Below are positions 16,765 to 27,281 of a stretch of 64,000 bases of DNA, piece after piece. Made by a program: the position numbers and the translations under genes. The first letter of the stretch is position 1. Each line of letters opens with the position of its first letter. The notes under the pieces are model-generated. The model did not search any database and was not told where the DNA came from. It saw nothing but the letters and a program-made list of their open reading frames with translations. Source of the DNA: Methylomarinum vadi (lineage in GTDB: Bacteria; Pseudomonadota; Gammaproteobacteria; Methylococcales; Methylomonadaceae); NCBI RefSeq assembly GCF_000733935.1, contig NZ_JPON01000001.1:1240001-1304000 (forward strand), given 5' to 3'.

Positions 16765-17967
16765 ATGAAGACCTTAGTTCTCAATTCCGGCAGTTCTTCG
16801 ATTAAATACAGCCTGTTCGACATGGGCGAACAAAGCGTTATCGTTTCCGGACTGATCGAAAGAATCGGCGAAGCGGAAAGCCGGCACCGCTTCGAGCTTC
16901 ATTTGGCCGATACCGAAGCCCGCTGCGACGAAAAAAACGCCATCATCGGCGATCATCGGCAAGGATTGCAAAACCTGTTCACGCTGCTGAGTGAATGCGG
17001 CGCGCTGAAGAATGCGGCCGAGCTGGTCTGTATCGGCCACCGGGTCGTGCATGGCGGTGAGCATTTCCGCCAACCCGTCCTCATCGACGCCGATGTCATC
17101 GAGCAAATCAGGCAAATGATTCCGTTAGCGCCGCTGCACAACCCCGCCAATCTACTCGGTATCGAACAGGCGATTGAGCAATTGCCTAGCGTGCCCCAGG
17201 TTGCCGTGTTCGATACCGCCTTCCATCAAACCCTGCCGCCGCCGGCCTATCATTACGCCGTGCCGGCCGACTGGTATCGGCAATACGGCGTGCGCCGCTA
17301 CGGTTTTCACGGCACGTCCCATTATTACGTCGCCAAGCGGGCGGCCGCTCATTTAGGCCAGGATTTACGCGCGCTGAATCTGATTACGTTGCACCTAGGC
17401 AATGGCGCCAGCATGACCGCTATCGCCAATGGACAAAGCATCGATACGACGATGGGCATGACGCCGTTGGAAGGTTTGATTATGGGGACTCGTTGCGGCG
17501 ATATCGACCCGGCCCTGCCCTTCTTTCTGGAACGCAGCCACGCCTTCTCCTTTAGCGAACTGGAAAACCAGTTCAACAAGCATAGCGGACTGAAAGGCAT
17601 TTGCGGCGAAAACGATATGCGCGCCATACACCGCCTGGCCGAACAAGGAAATGAATCGGCCCGCTTGGCGTTGGAAATGTATGCCTACCGCATAAAAAAA
17701 TATCTGGGCGCCTACTATGCCGCGCTCGGCCATGTCGATGCCCTCGTCTTCACCGGCGGCATCGGCGAAAACGACACTTGGCTGCGGCAACATTGTTGCG
17801 ACAATTTACACGCTCTGGGTATCGAGGTCGACCGCAACAAAAACCAATCCGGCGATGCCGAATGTTTCGCCATCAACAGCGATTCCGCGCCGGTATCGAT
17901 ACTGGTCGTTAAAACCAACGAAGAATTGGAGATCGCCCTGCAGTCACTTGCCTGCGTTCAGTCATAG
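16765..17967 (+). CDS. ackA: Acetate kinase
   Basis: This cytoplasmic enzyme transfers phosphate between acetyl phosphate and ADP, giving acetate and ATP. The 400-residue product has the ASKHA-fold landmarks: LVLNSGSSSIKYSLF at the N-terminus, GHRVVHGGEHF, the YGFHGTSHYYVAKRA stretch, HLGNGASMTAI, DTTMGMTPLEGLIMGTRCGDIDP, and FTGGIGEND near the end. It starts two bases after the pta stop and clearly shares its transcript. Confidence 0.97.
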   Translation: MKTLVLNSGSSSIKYSLFDMGEQSVIVSGLIERIGEAESRHRFELHLADTEARCDEKNAIIGDHRQGLQNLFTLLSECGALKNAAELVCIGHRVVHGGEHFRQPVLIDADVIEQIRQMIPLAPLHNPANLLGIEQAIEQLPSVPQVAVFDTAFHQTLPPPAYHYAVPADWYRQYGVRRYGFHGTSHYYVAKRAAAHLGQDLRALNLITLHLGNGASMTAIANGQSIDTTMGMTPLEGLIMGTRCGDIDPALPFFLERSHAFSFSELENQFNKHSGLKGICGENDMRAIHRLAEQGNESARLALEMYAYRIKKYLGAYYAALGHVDALVFTGGIGENDTWLRQHCCDNLHALGIEVDRNKNQSGDAECFAINSDSAPVSILVVKTNEELEIALQSLACVQS

Positions 17968-18022
17968 TCCTGTTCGACATACGTTGGCATGATTGCCCGA
18001 ACAAGAACGACATTCCTTAGCG

Positions 18023-18667
18023 TTAATTGCTCAAAACCGCTAGCAGCTTGGCGCCTAACCGCTTGAACAAGCCGGGTTCCAGCAACTTTTTCGCTTGTCG
18101 CGTCTCTTCGGCGTTAGGCACCAAGTCCCGTAAACAATCATACATATCGCGCGCCTTCTCCTCGTCACCGATTGCCTTGAAATAAGCACATAACACACCG
18201 GTAAAAGCAGCGTACTCGGTGGAGTGAAACTGATTCCTGCGCGGATAAAGCGCTTTCAGATCGAATTTTTTATCGAATATCGCTGGAATCTTATCGACTT
18301 GCTGTTCTCGCAAACAAAGCTGGGCGTAATGACAGCGGGCAAACAGATAATCGGGGTGTTGTTGATAATTTTCCCTGATGGCCTGCTTCTGCCGTTCTCC
18401 ATCGACGAAGCCATAAGCAACCGATAAATAATTATAAATTAAAGGGATTTTGGGATATTGCCTTTTCAATTCCAGCAACCTGGGAATAGCCTGTTCGGCC
18501 TCCTTGCGATTGCCCGGCAACAAGTTATTCAACTCTTGCTGTATCGATAACGGCAATTTTTGTAGTTTCTGATCGACGATCGGCCGATAGGTAATTTCAT
18601 ACGGGATGGGTTCGCCTTGATTGGAATGGGCGGGAATCTGTATTTTGTTTCTCGTTCTTCTCGACAT
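18023..18667 (-). CDS. TPR-like hypothetical protein
   Basis: I do not recognise a named family. The 214-residue product is soluble, basic at the N-terminus (MSRRTRNKIQIPAH), and mostly helical. Residues 55-185 contain degenerate tetratricopeptide-like repeats (IPLIYNYLSVAYGFVDGERQ, DYLFARCHYAQLCLREQQ, YAAFTGVLCAYFKAIGDEEKARDMYDCL). Such repeats mediate protein contacts. It lies 64 bases downstream of the HDOD gene on the same strand and may belong to the same transcript. Confidence 0.6.
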   Translation of the reverse strand: MSRRTRNKIQIPAHSNQGEPIPYEITYRPIVDQKLQKLPLSIQQELNNLLPGNRKEAEQAIPRLLELKRQYPKIPLIYNYLSVAYGFVDGERQKQAIRENYQQHPDYLFARCHYAQLCLREQQVDKIPAIFDKKFDLKALYPRRNQFHSTEYAAFTGVLCAYFKAIGDEEKARDMYDCLRDLVPNAEETRQAKKLLEPGLFKRLGAKLLAVLSN

Positions 18668-18731
18668 GTTTCGTTTCGGTGCTCAAATTAATTCGACCAG
18701 GGACCGAACGATTTTATCGAAAAAACGGCCA

Positions 18732-19601
18732 TTAAAAAATGACCGAAGCCTCCGGTCGGATATAACTCAGGATATCGAAGGCTTGGAACACCGCCTCCTG
18801 AATCAAAGGCTGGATGTCTTGCTCCCGTACTTGCAAATACTTGAAGACCGGCGAAGCATAATCCAATTCAGGTTCCTGGAAATCAAGGTCCTGCTTGGCG
18901 CAGGGTTCTATGCGATCGGCAATAACAGCGGCGACATGCAAAATACAGGCGTCTTCCACCCCTTCTTCCGCATGCAAAGGGTCCAGCTGGCTTCCGACCA
19001 TGCGCCAAATGGTTTCCGGCAACTTCCACTGTTTTAATAATTCCGCCCCAAGGTCGGTATGAGTAAAACCGAAGGTTTCCTTCTCCTTGGCCGTCATGGC
19101 GTCAGCACCTTGCTCCTTCAAACTCAAAATTAACGCCGATTGTTGCGGATATTCGGTAAAAAACACCAGTTTGCCAATGCTGTGCAATAACCCGGCGATA
19201 AAAAAACGTTCGTGATCCAAATGATTGCGTTGCTTGGCCAATAACCGCGCTAGAATGGCGCTAGTCACGCTGTGATACCAAAAAGTATTCATATCGACCA
19301 GATGCTCGGGAATGTCTGTAAAGCTGTCTGCCACCGTAGTCGCCATGACGAGGTTACGCAATTCCTTCGTCCCAAGCATCGTGATTGCTCTGGAGATGGT
19401 TGAAATCTTGCTCGGAAAACCGTAATAGGAACTGTTCACGATCTTCAGTAACCTGGCGGTCAAGGCGGGGTCATGCAGGATGACCTCCTCGAGATCGCTA
19501 TTGCTCGACTTCGTATCGGCTAACAACTCATTGATCCGAAGCGCCACATCAGGCAGTGAAAACAAGGAATTTACTTTTTCGGCCAAAATTTTCGGGGTCA
19601 T
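18732..19601 (-). CDS. HDOD domain signalling protein
   Basis: This 289-residue protein is a stand-alone HDOD domain, a relative of HD phosphohydrolases without the metal-binding HD pair and used in signalling. Typical stretches are LPDVALRINELL, LTARLLKIVNSSYYGFPSKISTISRAITMLGTKELRNLV (split over residues 48-86), and FIAGLLHSIGKLVFF where active HD enzymes carry HDxGK. It is followed by the TPR protein and preceded by a cyclic-nucleotide-binding protein on the same strand. Two more HDOD proteins are at 58462 and 60835. Confidence 0.88.
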   Translation of the reverse strand: MTPKILAEKVNSLFSLPDVALRINELLADTKSSNSDLEEVILHDPALTARLLKIVNSSYYGFPSKISTISRAITMLGTKELRNLVMATTVADSFTDIPEHLVDMNTFWYHSVTSAILARLLAKQRNHLDHERFFIAGLLHSIGKLVFFTEYPQQSALILSLKEQGADAMTAKEKETFGFTHTDLGAELLKQWKLPETIWRMVGSQLDPLHAEEGVEDACILHVAAVIADRIEPCAKQDLDFQEPELDYASPVFKYLQVREQDIQPLIQEAVFQAFDILSYIRPEASVIF

Positions 19602-19689
19602 CGTATCGCCTTCCGCAGATAATTATAGTTATCAGTTTAGTCTCGGCGCGAATTTTTTCCAGACCCGGAACTATCGGAATCGATATGTT

Positions 19690-20178
19690 TTAAATGGACG
19701 AGTCGATTTGGTAGGCTTTTAGGCCCCAGCTCAGCAAGTTAGAAAAGCGTTTATTACTTTGCCGAATTCGGGGAAGGATGATGCTCAGCCAATGATACAA
19801 AAGGCGAAATCCCAATTCTGGGTTATTCAGCAGGAATTGTTTGAGTTTTTCCGCATCGATCACCGCCAGCTCGCTAGCCGAAATCGCTTTAACCGTGGCA
19901 CAGTGCGGTTCGTCATCGAAAAAGCAGGAATGGGAGAATTCTTCTCCATCGAACAATTCGCAAAGCCCCGACACCATGTGACGATCCGCGGAAATCTGTA
20001 CTTTTGTACAGACGGAAACCTGGCCGTTCAAGATCACAAAAATTTCCTTTCCCCTCTCGCCTTCAACAATAACCACTTCCTCTGGGTGGTACTGTTTGCG
20101 TAGCCAGAACTCCCCTTCGACAAATTCGGGATGATCCAGCAATGATTTCAAGGACAAGGGGTGCTCGGAATTCAACAT
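19690..20178 (-). CDS. Cyclic nucleotide-binding domain protein without DNA-binding domain
   Basis: The 162-residue product is a Crp-type beta-barrel (residues 20-125; EEVVIVEGERGKEIFVILNGQVSV and FSHSCFFDDEPHCATVKAISASELAVID) followed by a helix bundle, with no helix-turn-helix. It can therefore sense a ligand but not bind DNA as Crp does. The phosphate-binding cassette of cAMP binders (GE...RxA) is only partly matched, as GEEFSHSCFFDDEPHCATV, so the ligand is uncertain. It lies about 90 bases upstream of the HDOD gene, which may be its output partner. Confidence 0.75.
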   Translation of the reverse strand: MLNSEHPLSLKSLLDHPEFVEGEFWLRKQYHPEEVVIVEGERGKEIFVILNGQVSVCTKVQISADRHMVSGLCELFDGEEFSHSCFFDDEPHCATVKAISASELAVIDAEKLKQFLLNNPELGFRLLYHWLSIILPRIRQSNKRFSNLLSWGLKAYQIDSSI

Positions 20179-20276
20179 AATCGGCCCATCCTACGCAAGC
20201 GCGCTAACAATTAGCATCGAGCCGATAATAGAACAGATTATAAAACCGTGTAAATAGAATAATGTTGCTAGGGGAA

Positions 20277-20303
20277 TTCTCCTGTCCGTTGCGGACAGGA
20301 GAA
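20277..20303. terminator. Strong hairpin downstream of the ferredoxin gene
   Basis: Twelve-base perfect arms (20277-20288 and 20292-20303, core CTCCTGTCCG / CGGACAGGAG) close a 3-base loop, a very stable stem. It lies 12 bases after the yfhL stop on the minus strand. The T run lies on the wrong side for a classic terminator on that strand, so it may mainly protect the mRNA end or end transcription imperfectly. Confidence 0.5.
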
Positions 20304-20314
20304 AAAATGAGTGA

Positions 20315-21057
<743 letters not shown>

Positions 21058-21118
21058 CTACAATGAAAAGCCGGCAATTGTATACCATCGACGCAATAAT
21101 CGCACGCCTTCAGTCACA

Positions 21119-21673
21119 TTAACCGCGTTCAAACAAATAATAATCGACATCTCCGGCACTTTTGTGTTTCAGTCGCCGCCAATTGTCCGGTATATCGTTC
21201 AGCGCCAGACCTTTTTCCACTTCGACATAAATCTTCGCCCGCTCAGCCAACCAGCTTTTATCTTCCAACCAAAAACACGTTTGTTGGGCCAAGCCCTGAC
21301 CGAAAGGCGGATCGAGAAAGGCCAGGTCGAATGACTCCTCGTCGCCGCCGGCCAAAAAACGGAACACATCCCGTTGCACGACCCTGATTTGCCCCGCTTC
21401 CAACTTGTCGCAATTGCCTTTCAAGAAACGACAAGCCTGGGCGTTGTGTTCCACTTGCACGACATAAGCTGCCCCTCTCGATGCCGCTTCCACGCCCAGC
21501 GCGCCGCTGCCGGCATAAAGGTCCAGGCAGCGGCTGCCGATCACGTCGTATTGCAGCCAGTTAAATAGCGTTTCCCGGACCCGCGCCGGTGTCGGCCTCA
21601 GCCCGGGGGCATCCTCGAATAGCAACTGGCGACTACGCCATTGCCCGCCGATAATACGCAGTTTACTCGCCAA
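21119..21673 (-). CDS. rsmD: 16S rRNA (guanine966-N2)-methyltransferase
   Basis: This SAM-dependent enzyme methylates G966 of 16S rRNA on the assembled 30S subunit. The 184-residue product shows RIIGGQWRSRQL, the motif LRPTPARVRETLFNWL, the SAM loop LDLYAGSGALGVEAASRGA, and the catalytic FLDPPFGQGL (DPPF). It starts two bases after the preceding M16 peptidase gene and precedes coaD, the common gammaproteobacterial order. Confidence 0.96.
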   Translation of the reverse strand: MASKLRIIGGQWRSRQLLFEDAPGLRPTPARVRETLFNWLQYDVIGSRCLDLYAGSGALGVEAASRGAAYVVQVEHNAQACRFLKGNCDKLEAGQIRVVQRDVFRFLAGGDEESFDLAFLDPPFGQGLAQQTCFWLEDKSWLAERAKIYVEVEKGLALNDIPDNWRRLKHKSAGDVDYYLFERG

Positions 21674-21675
21674 GC

Positions 21676-22974
21676 TTACTTTCCGCCGACCGTGATCGTC
21701 TGTAGTAATTTAGGATTTACCCGCCGCTGAAACGCGTCCTTTATCTGCGCTGCGGTCACCGCCTGAACCTTGTTCGGGAAGGTTTCCAGGTAATCCAATG
21801 GCAAACGATAAAAACCGATCATATTGACATATTCGGTCAATTTGCGGTTGGTATCGAAACGCAGCACGAAACCACCGGTAATATTCTTCTTGGCGGCTTC
21901 CAATTCTTTCTCACTGGGACCGTTCTCAATGAAGTCGGTTAACGTCCGCTTCATGATCTTAAGGGCCTTGCCGGTTTGGTCGTTACGAGTTTGCAAACCC
22001 ATCGTGAAAGGCCCCGGCCGATACAACGGCGAGAAATAACTGTAGGCGCTGTAGGCGAGGCCGCGTTTCTCGCGCACTTCCTCGAACAACTTCGAGACCA
22101 AACCGCTACCGCCCAGAATATGATTACCGACATATAACGTGAAATAATCGGGGTCCTTGCGATAGCTGCCCGGCAAACCCGACAATACGTGGGTCTGCGT
22201 TGACGGAAACCGGATATGCCGGGTATGGCCTTTGCTGGGCATCGTGATTTCGGGGATGGGCTCCGGTTTTTCGCCATCCGCCAATCCTGACAAAAGCGAT
22301 TCCGCCAAGCGTTCCGCTTGCGCTCTCTCAAGATCGCCTACAATCACGACCATGGCGTTGGCGGCGACATAATAGCGGCGAAAAAACTGGCGTAGATCAT
22401 CGACCGTGAAGCCTGCAACCGTTTCCACCATGCCCTCGCTAGGATGGCCATAGGGATGGTCCTGGTACAGTGCCTTATAGAAAGCGATTTCGGCCACCGC
22501 GCCGGGCGATTCCTCGCGGTGTTTCAATGCCGCCAGCGTGCGATTTTTTTTGCGCTGAAAATCGGCTTCGTCAAAGGACGGGTCGGCCAATATCGTGCGC
22601 AATGTCGCCACGGCCTTGTCGAACAACGGTTTGTCCGTTAACGTCCGCAAGGATAGCCAGGCCATGTCGATGGACGCGCCGGTGCCAAACTGCGCGCCGA
22701 CGCTTTCGAAGCGCTCGGCGATCTGATCGGCATTCCATTCCCCGGCACCGGTATCGAGCATCGCCGACGTAATCGAGGCCAAGCCGTACTGATAACCGTC
22801 GCGGGCGCTGCCGGCGTCGAAGGTCACGCGAATATCGGCCAAGGGCAGTCCTTCGGTGTGAACATAATAAACGCGGCTGCCGCGCGGCGTTTGCCAGTGT
22901 TCGATGTTTGCCGCCGACCATGAACTGTGTGAAAAAACCACCAAGACGATTGCCAGCCAATTAATACGCATCAC
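21676..22974 (-). CDS. M16 peptidase-family protein lacking the zinc motif
   Basis: This 432-residue periplasmic protein has a signal peptide (residues 1-20) and the M16 fold, but where active members have HxxEH it reads YGLASITSAMLDTGAGE. It therefore cannot bind zinc there and is probably the regulatory or structural half of a heterodimer, as in mitochondrial processing peptidase. The C-terminal M16 domain carries LFEEVREKRGLAYSAYS with the conserved RxxxGLAY that binds substrate. Its start overlaps the active M16 gene by 14 bases, which supports joint assembly. Confidence 0.9.
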   Translation of the reverse strand: MMRINWLAIVLVVFSHSSWSAANIEHWQTPRGSRVYYVHTEGLPLADIRVTFDAGSARDGYQYGLASITSAMLDTGAGEWNADQIAERFESVGAQFGTGASIDMAWLSLRTLTDKPLFDKAVATLRTILADPSFDEADFQRKKNRTLAALKHREESPGAVAEIAFYKALYQDHPYGHPSEGMVETVAGFTVDDLRQFFRRYYVAANAMVVIVGDLERAQAERLAESLLSGLADGEKPEPIPEITMPSKGHTRHIRFPSTQTHVLSGLPGSYRKDPDYFTLYVGNHILGGSGLVSKLFEEVREKRGLAYSAYSYFSPLYRPGPFTMGLQTRNDQTGKALKIMKRTLTDFIENGPSEKELEAAKKNITGGFVLRFDTNRKLTEYVNMIGFYRLPLDYLETFPNKVQAVTAAQIKDAFQRRVNPKLLQTITVGGK

Positions 22975-24331
22975 TTATTCCCTCTCCATTCTCTATCTGG
23001 GTATGTTCTGAAATCGGTTGTGGCTCGAGATAAGCGATGCTCAGCCTGTCCTCGACCAGATATTTGCGCGCCACAGCGCGCACCTGTTCGGCCGTCACCT
23101 GATTAACCTTGTCCACATATTCGTCCACTTTTTGCCAGCCTACGCCGATGGTTTCCAGCATGCCCAACTGCATGGCCTGGTAAAAATTGGAATCGCGCTC
23201 ATAGACGGCGTTGGCCAGTACCTGGGCCTTGATGCGTTGCAGCTCATCGTCAGTGACCAGTTCGCGCTGCAACTGATTAATCTCATCTTTGAGCGCATAT
23301 TCCATATCGAATACCGTTTTGCCTTTGGCCGGTGTCGCATCCAGAATAAACAAATCCGGCAAACGCGAGGTCAGACCGTATCCGGCGCCGGCCGATACCG
23401 CGATCTGCTTGCCCCTGACCAGGCGCGAGGACAATCTAGCGCTATTGCCGCCATCGAGTATCCCAGCCAAGACCTCCAGCGCATAGGCCTCCCATTCCGG
23501 ATCGGCGCTGGCCAGTACCGGCACCTTGTAGCCCATGACGATGTAGGGTAGTTTGGCCGGCAGCTTGACGGTCATTTTCCTGACCCCAAGCTGCTCGACC
23601 TCGGTTTGCGGTTTCAGCGGTTCGATGTCGCTGGGTTTCAATGCGGCAAAATGCTTTTCCGCCAGTTGAAAGACCTGTTCCGGCTCAACGTCTCCGACCA
23701 CCACCAGGGTCGCGTTGTTCGGCGCATACCAGCGTTGATACCAGGCCTGCAAGTCCTCGATCCGGTAATTGGCGATATCGGCCGGCCAGCCGATGATCGG
23801 ATTCCTATAGGGACTATTGGTAAACGCCATCGCCATGAAGTATTCCTGAACCTTGGCCCGCGGCTTGTCGTCGGTGCGCATGCGGCGTTCCTCGGTGACG
23901 ACCTGCAACTCTTTCTTCAGCTCGTCGGCCAACAGATGCAGATTACGCATCCGGTCGGCTTCCAGTTTGAAACTGACTTCCAGGCGTGATTTCTCCAGGG
24001 TCTGAAAATAGGCGGTATAATCACGGCCGGTGAAGGCGTTTTCGTTACCGCCGTTCTCGGCGATAATGCGGGAAAATTCGCCGGCCGGATAACGGTCGGT
24101 CCCTTTGAACATCATGTGCTCGAGCATATGGGAAATTCCGGTGATACCGCCCGGCTCGTAACTGGAACCGACCTTGTACCAGATTTGCGAGACCGCTACC
24201 GGCGAACGGTGATCTTCCTTGACCAGGATTTTCAAACCGTTCGTCAAGACTTTTTCCTGCACTTTCGCTTCTCCCGCCTGAACCCATAACGGCAGACTCA
24301 ATAATGCGATAATAATGACCCTATAATTCAT
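22961..24331 (-). CDS. M16 family zinc metallopeptidase
   Basis: This 456-residue protein has a signal peptide (residues 1-20) and the inverted zinc motif HMLEH (68-72) in GITGISHMLEHMMFKGT; the third ligand is probably the Glu of VVTEERRMR. It is the catalytic partner of the next gene downstream (21676-22974), with which it overlaps by 14 bases. Such pairs degrade or process peptides in the periplasm; the true substrate is unknown. The promoter lies in the 104-base divergent gap shared with cyoE. Confidence 0.93.
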   Translation of the reverse strand: MNYRVIIIALLSLPLWVQAGEAKVQEKVLTNGLKILVKEDHRSPVAVSQIWYKVGSSYEPGGITGISHMLEHMMFKGTDRYPAGEFSRIIAENGGNENAFTGRDYTAYFQTLEKSRLEVSFKLEADRMRNLHLLADELKKELQVVTEERRMRTDDKPRAKVQEYFMAMAFTNSPYRNPIIGWPADIANYRIEDLQAWYQRWYAPNNATLVVVGDVEPEQVFQLAEKHFAALKPSDIEPLKPQTEVEQLGVRKMTVKLPAKLPYIVMGYKVPVLASADPEWEAYALEVLAGILDGGNSARLSSRLVRGKQIAVSAGAGYGLTSRLPDLFILDATPAKGKTVFDMEYALKDEINQLQRELVTDDELQRIKAQVLANAVYERDSNFYQAMQLGMLETIGVGWQKVDEYVDKVNQVTAEQVRAVARKYLVEDRLSIAYLEPQPISEHTQIENGEGISDAY

Positions 24332-24435
24332 GTCTCCCTCATTAATATTAAATGTTAGCGCGTCGGACTATTTCCATAACGAATAGTTCACTGTATTCTA
24401 TACGCAACTTCTAGGCCGGTTTTAATTAACTCTGA

Positions 24436-25326
24436 ATGACAAACACGACAACCACCCTTTCATGGCGAAATTATCTGGAACTGTGCAAACCCAAGGTCGT
24501 CGCCCTGATTGTATTCACCGCGATCGTCGGCATGTTGCTCGCGGTGCCTGGCGTGCCGCCGCTGGATACGTTCTTTTTCGGCACCTTCGGTATCGCCCTG
24601 GCCGCTTCCTCGGCGGCGGCTATCAATCATTATATCGATCATAAGGCCGATGCGGAAATGGCCCGCACTCAACACCGACCACTACCGAAAGGCGAATTAA
24701 GCACCAAGAACGTGCTGATTTTCGCGTGCACCATCGGCATGATCTCGATGCTGATGCTGGTTTTTCTCGTCAACTGGCTGACCGCCGCCCTGACTTTTTT
24801 GTCGCTGATCGGCTATGCCATTATCTATACCGTGTATTTAAAGCGAATGACACCGCAAAACATCGTGATCGGCGGCGCCGCCGGGGCCGCCCCGCCGGTA
24901 TTGGGCTGGTGCGCGATCACCGGGGAAGTCCATCCTTATGCACTACTGTTGTTTTTGATCATATTCGTCTGGACGCCGCCGCATTTTTGGGCGCTGGCCA
25001 TCGCCCGCCGGGACGAATATGCCAAGGTCGAGATTCCGATGCTTCCGGTCACCCATGGCAGCGAATTCACCCGCCTGCATATTTTGCTGTATACGGTGCT
25101 ATTGCTGATCGTCACGCTGTTGCCCTACTTGACCGGCATGAGTGGGCTAATTTACCTATTAACGGCGATTCCGCTCGGCCTCGGCTTTATCTATTTCGCC
25201 GTTCTGATGATGGGCCATAAAGACAACAGAACGGCGATGAAAACCTTTGGCTATTCCATCATCTACCTGATGATCATGTTCGCCGCCTTATTAATCGATC
25301 ACTATTATCTCTTGTCCCTGTCATGA
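24436..25326 (+). CDS. cyoE: Protoheme IX farnesyltransferase (heme O synthase)
   Basis: This inner membrane prenyltransferase converts heme B and farnesyl diphosphate to heme O, the precursor of heme A in terminal oxidases. The 296-residue product has about nine membrane segments. The Asp-rich motif [19 protein letters not shown] binds the diphosphate with Mg, and the second conserved loop is [28 protein letters not shown]. Heme A synthase is encoded separately at 62368. No cox genes flank it. Its stop overlaps the ybiB start (ATGA). Confidence 0.96.
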   Translation: MTNTTTTLSWRNYLELCKPKVVALIVFTAIVGMLLAVPGVPPLDTFFFGTFGIALAASSAAAINHYIDHKADAEMARTQHRPLPKGELSTKNVLIFACTIGMISMLMLVFLVNWLTAALTFLSLIGYAIIYTVYLKRMTPQNIVIGGAAGAAPPVLGWCAITGEVHPYALLLFLIIFVWTPPHFWALAIARRDEYAKVEIPMLPVTHGSEFTRLHILLYTVLLLIVTLLPYLTGMSGLIYLLTAIPLGLGFIYFAVLMMGHKDNRTAMKTFGYSIIYLMIMFAALLIDHYYLLSLS

Positions 25327-26315
25327 ACGAACATCCGTTTGCCGAATTTATCAAAATATTGGGTAAAGGCAAGAAGGGCTCGCGCCCATTGACCCAAGAC
25401 GAAGCCTATCGCGCCATGACGATGATCATGAACGACCAGGTCGAACCGATCCAATTGGGCGCCTTCATGATGCTGATGCGGGTCAAGGAAGAAACGCCCG
25501 AAGAGTTGGCCGGTTTCGTCGCGGCGGCCCGGGAAAGTTTTCACCACGACACGCAAACAATCTCTGCCGATCTCGACTGGTCGTCATACGCCGGCAAACG
25601 CCGTCATTTGCCTTGGTTTCTGTTGGCTTCGCTACTGCTGGCGGAAAACGGCATCCGCGTGTTCATGCATGGCGCCGAGGGCCATACCGAGGGCCGCATC
25701 TATACCCGCAATGTACTGGCCATCCTGGGCATAAACGCCGCGACCTCGATCGACCAAGCCGCCCGGCAACTGCAGGAAAACAATTTTAGTTACCTGTCAT
25801 TGGAACATATTTGTCCGAAACTTTACGACATGATCAACCTCCGACCGATGATGGGTTTGCGTTCACCGGTGCATACGCTGGTCAGACTGTTAAATCCGTT
25901 TGATGCCGCTTACAGCATTCAAGGCATTTTCCACCCCAGTTACCGTCAGGTGCATCAAAAGGCCGCGCTGTTATTGCAGCAACCGCATATGGCGGTGCTG
26001 AAGGGCGAAGGTGGCGAAACCGAACGTAACCCGGATATGGACTGTTTGGTACAGAGTGTGCATTACGATGAATTAAGCGAAGAAAACTGGCCGGCTATAT
26101 TCGAGCGCCGCCATATTAAGCCGGAAGAACTGAATCCGCAGCAGCTGGCACAATTATGGCGAGGCGAATTCAGCGATGAATACGCCGAAGCCACCGTCAT
26201 CGGCACCGCGGCGATTGCCTTGAAATTATTAGGCAAGGCCGATAACCAACAACAGGCGGAGGCCCTTGCCCAGAGCTATTGGAACGCGCGCGACAAAGAA
26301 AGGTTTTCCACATAG
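25323..26315 (+). CDS. ybiB: YbiB-type (TrpD2) glycosyltransferase-like protein
   Basis: This 330-residue protein has the anthranilate phosphoribosyltransferase fold: an N-terminal helical domain ([44 protein letters not shown]) and the glycosyltransferase family 3 domain. The TrpD signature GTGGD is absent, replaced by [24 protein letters not shown]. TrpD2/YbiB proteins bind single-stranded nucleic acid rather than make tryptophan precursors, as known for E. coli YbiB. The start overlaps the cyoE stop by four bases. Confidence 0.88.
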   Translation: MNEHPFAEFIKILGKGKKGSRPLTQDEAYRAMTMIMNDQVEPIQLGAFMMLMRVKEETPEELAGFVAAARESFHHDTQTISADLDWSSYAGKRRHLPWFLLASLLLAENGIRVFMHGAEGHTEGRIYTRNVLAILGINAATSIDQAARQLQENNFSYLSLEHICPKLYDMINLRPMMGLRSPVHTLVRLLNPFDAAYSIQGIFHPSYRQVHQKAALLLQQPHMAVLKGEGGETERNPDMDCLVQSVHYDELSEENWPAIFERRHIKPEELNPQQLAQLWRGEFSDEYAEATVIGTAAIALKLLGKADNQQQAEALAQSYWNARDKERFST

Positions 26316-26508
26316 AAAATTCAGGACGTCGTTACTTAACGCATGCTGAACTCCCATGCCGAGTTTCTTTGGCGTTTTAACGACTCCTCGGAACTAAATA
26401 ATCAATTTTTGCCGTGTTCGATTTTAGTCGTGCAGCTTAATCTGGAAGGAAACAGCGATTTAATTCACTCCATCAAAGCCTGCTTGGCAAGAAAGTTAGT
26501 AAAAGTCT

Positions 26509-27120
26509 TTATTCATGGATAAACCGAGGAACCCCCTTGATCGAATCCTTCTCCAGATACAGGTATTCCAGACCTAACAAAGTAGTTTCCTCGCCCTGCT
26601 CACGCCATATCACCTTAGCCTCACCCGACAATTCCAGCCGCTTAAACTCATAACGAAGAACCGCGCCAGGTTCCAAATCCAATTTGCCCTCCAACCGAAT
26701 CATCAGGCCATCGACGGAAACGTTTTCGGTAGTGAAGGTGTGCGATTCGCCATTGATCCATACATGTCCCGGCGCCGCCATGTTTTTTCGGTAAGCGCGC
26801 CGCGAGTAAACCAAATTGTCGACATCGTAATAAATATTACGAAACTCGAGCGCGAACAGAAGGTGGCCATCGACTTTTTCCGACCTAACCATCTCGGCTT
26901 CACCAGCCACTCTGAGTTCGGGCAAATAGATGTCGATCACTGGCGATAGCTTGATGGCCTGAAAAACATCCTTAACATCATTCATCACGCCTTCAGTCTT
27001 CAATTCGGCCAACAAACCGGTGATGGAAACATTCCTGACCTTGACCTCCAGTTCCTGCCCGCCCATGTAGACAAAACCTTTTATCGCTAGATTTTTTCGA
27101 TAAGAACGTTCTTCCGCCAT
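26509..27120 (-). CDS. Tandem PilZ-like domain protein
   Basis: The 203-residue product seems to hold two PilZ-type units, each starting with an RxxxR-like segment (ERSYRKNLAIKGFVYM, RRAYRKNMAAPGHVWI) and a later strand of the D/NxSxxG type (RNVSITGLLAEL, ENVSVDGLMIRL). This is how c-di-GMP effectors look: Arg side chains hold the guanines and the NxSxxG loop the phosphates. The second unit, with RRAYRKN plus NVSVDG, is the better match. It is transcribed alone and could sense c-di-GMP made by enzymes such as the GGDEF protein at 57264. Confidence 0.75.
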   Translation of the reverse strand: MAEERSYRKNLAIKGFVYMGGQELEVKVRNVSITGLLAELKTEGVMNDVKDVFQAIKLSPVIDIYLPELRVAGEAEMVRSEKVDGHLLFALEFRNIYYDVDNLVYSRRAYRKNMAAPGHVWINGESHTFTTENVSVDGLMIRLEGKLDLEPGAVLRYEFKRLELSGEAKVIWREQGEETTLLGLEYLYLEKDSIKGVPRFIHE

Positions 27121-27281
27121 TGTTTTTCTTTTCCATTTTGTCGGCTACATTTTTTTAATTATAGTGCCTGACAGAAATTTATACGGCTTTCGCCAAAAAA
27201 TCCGACACAGCATACAGAGTCCAATTCTATCGCAATGCATTCCCGCTAGAAAACCTGCTACATCGGAACAACCATGATCAG

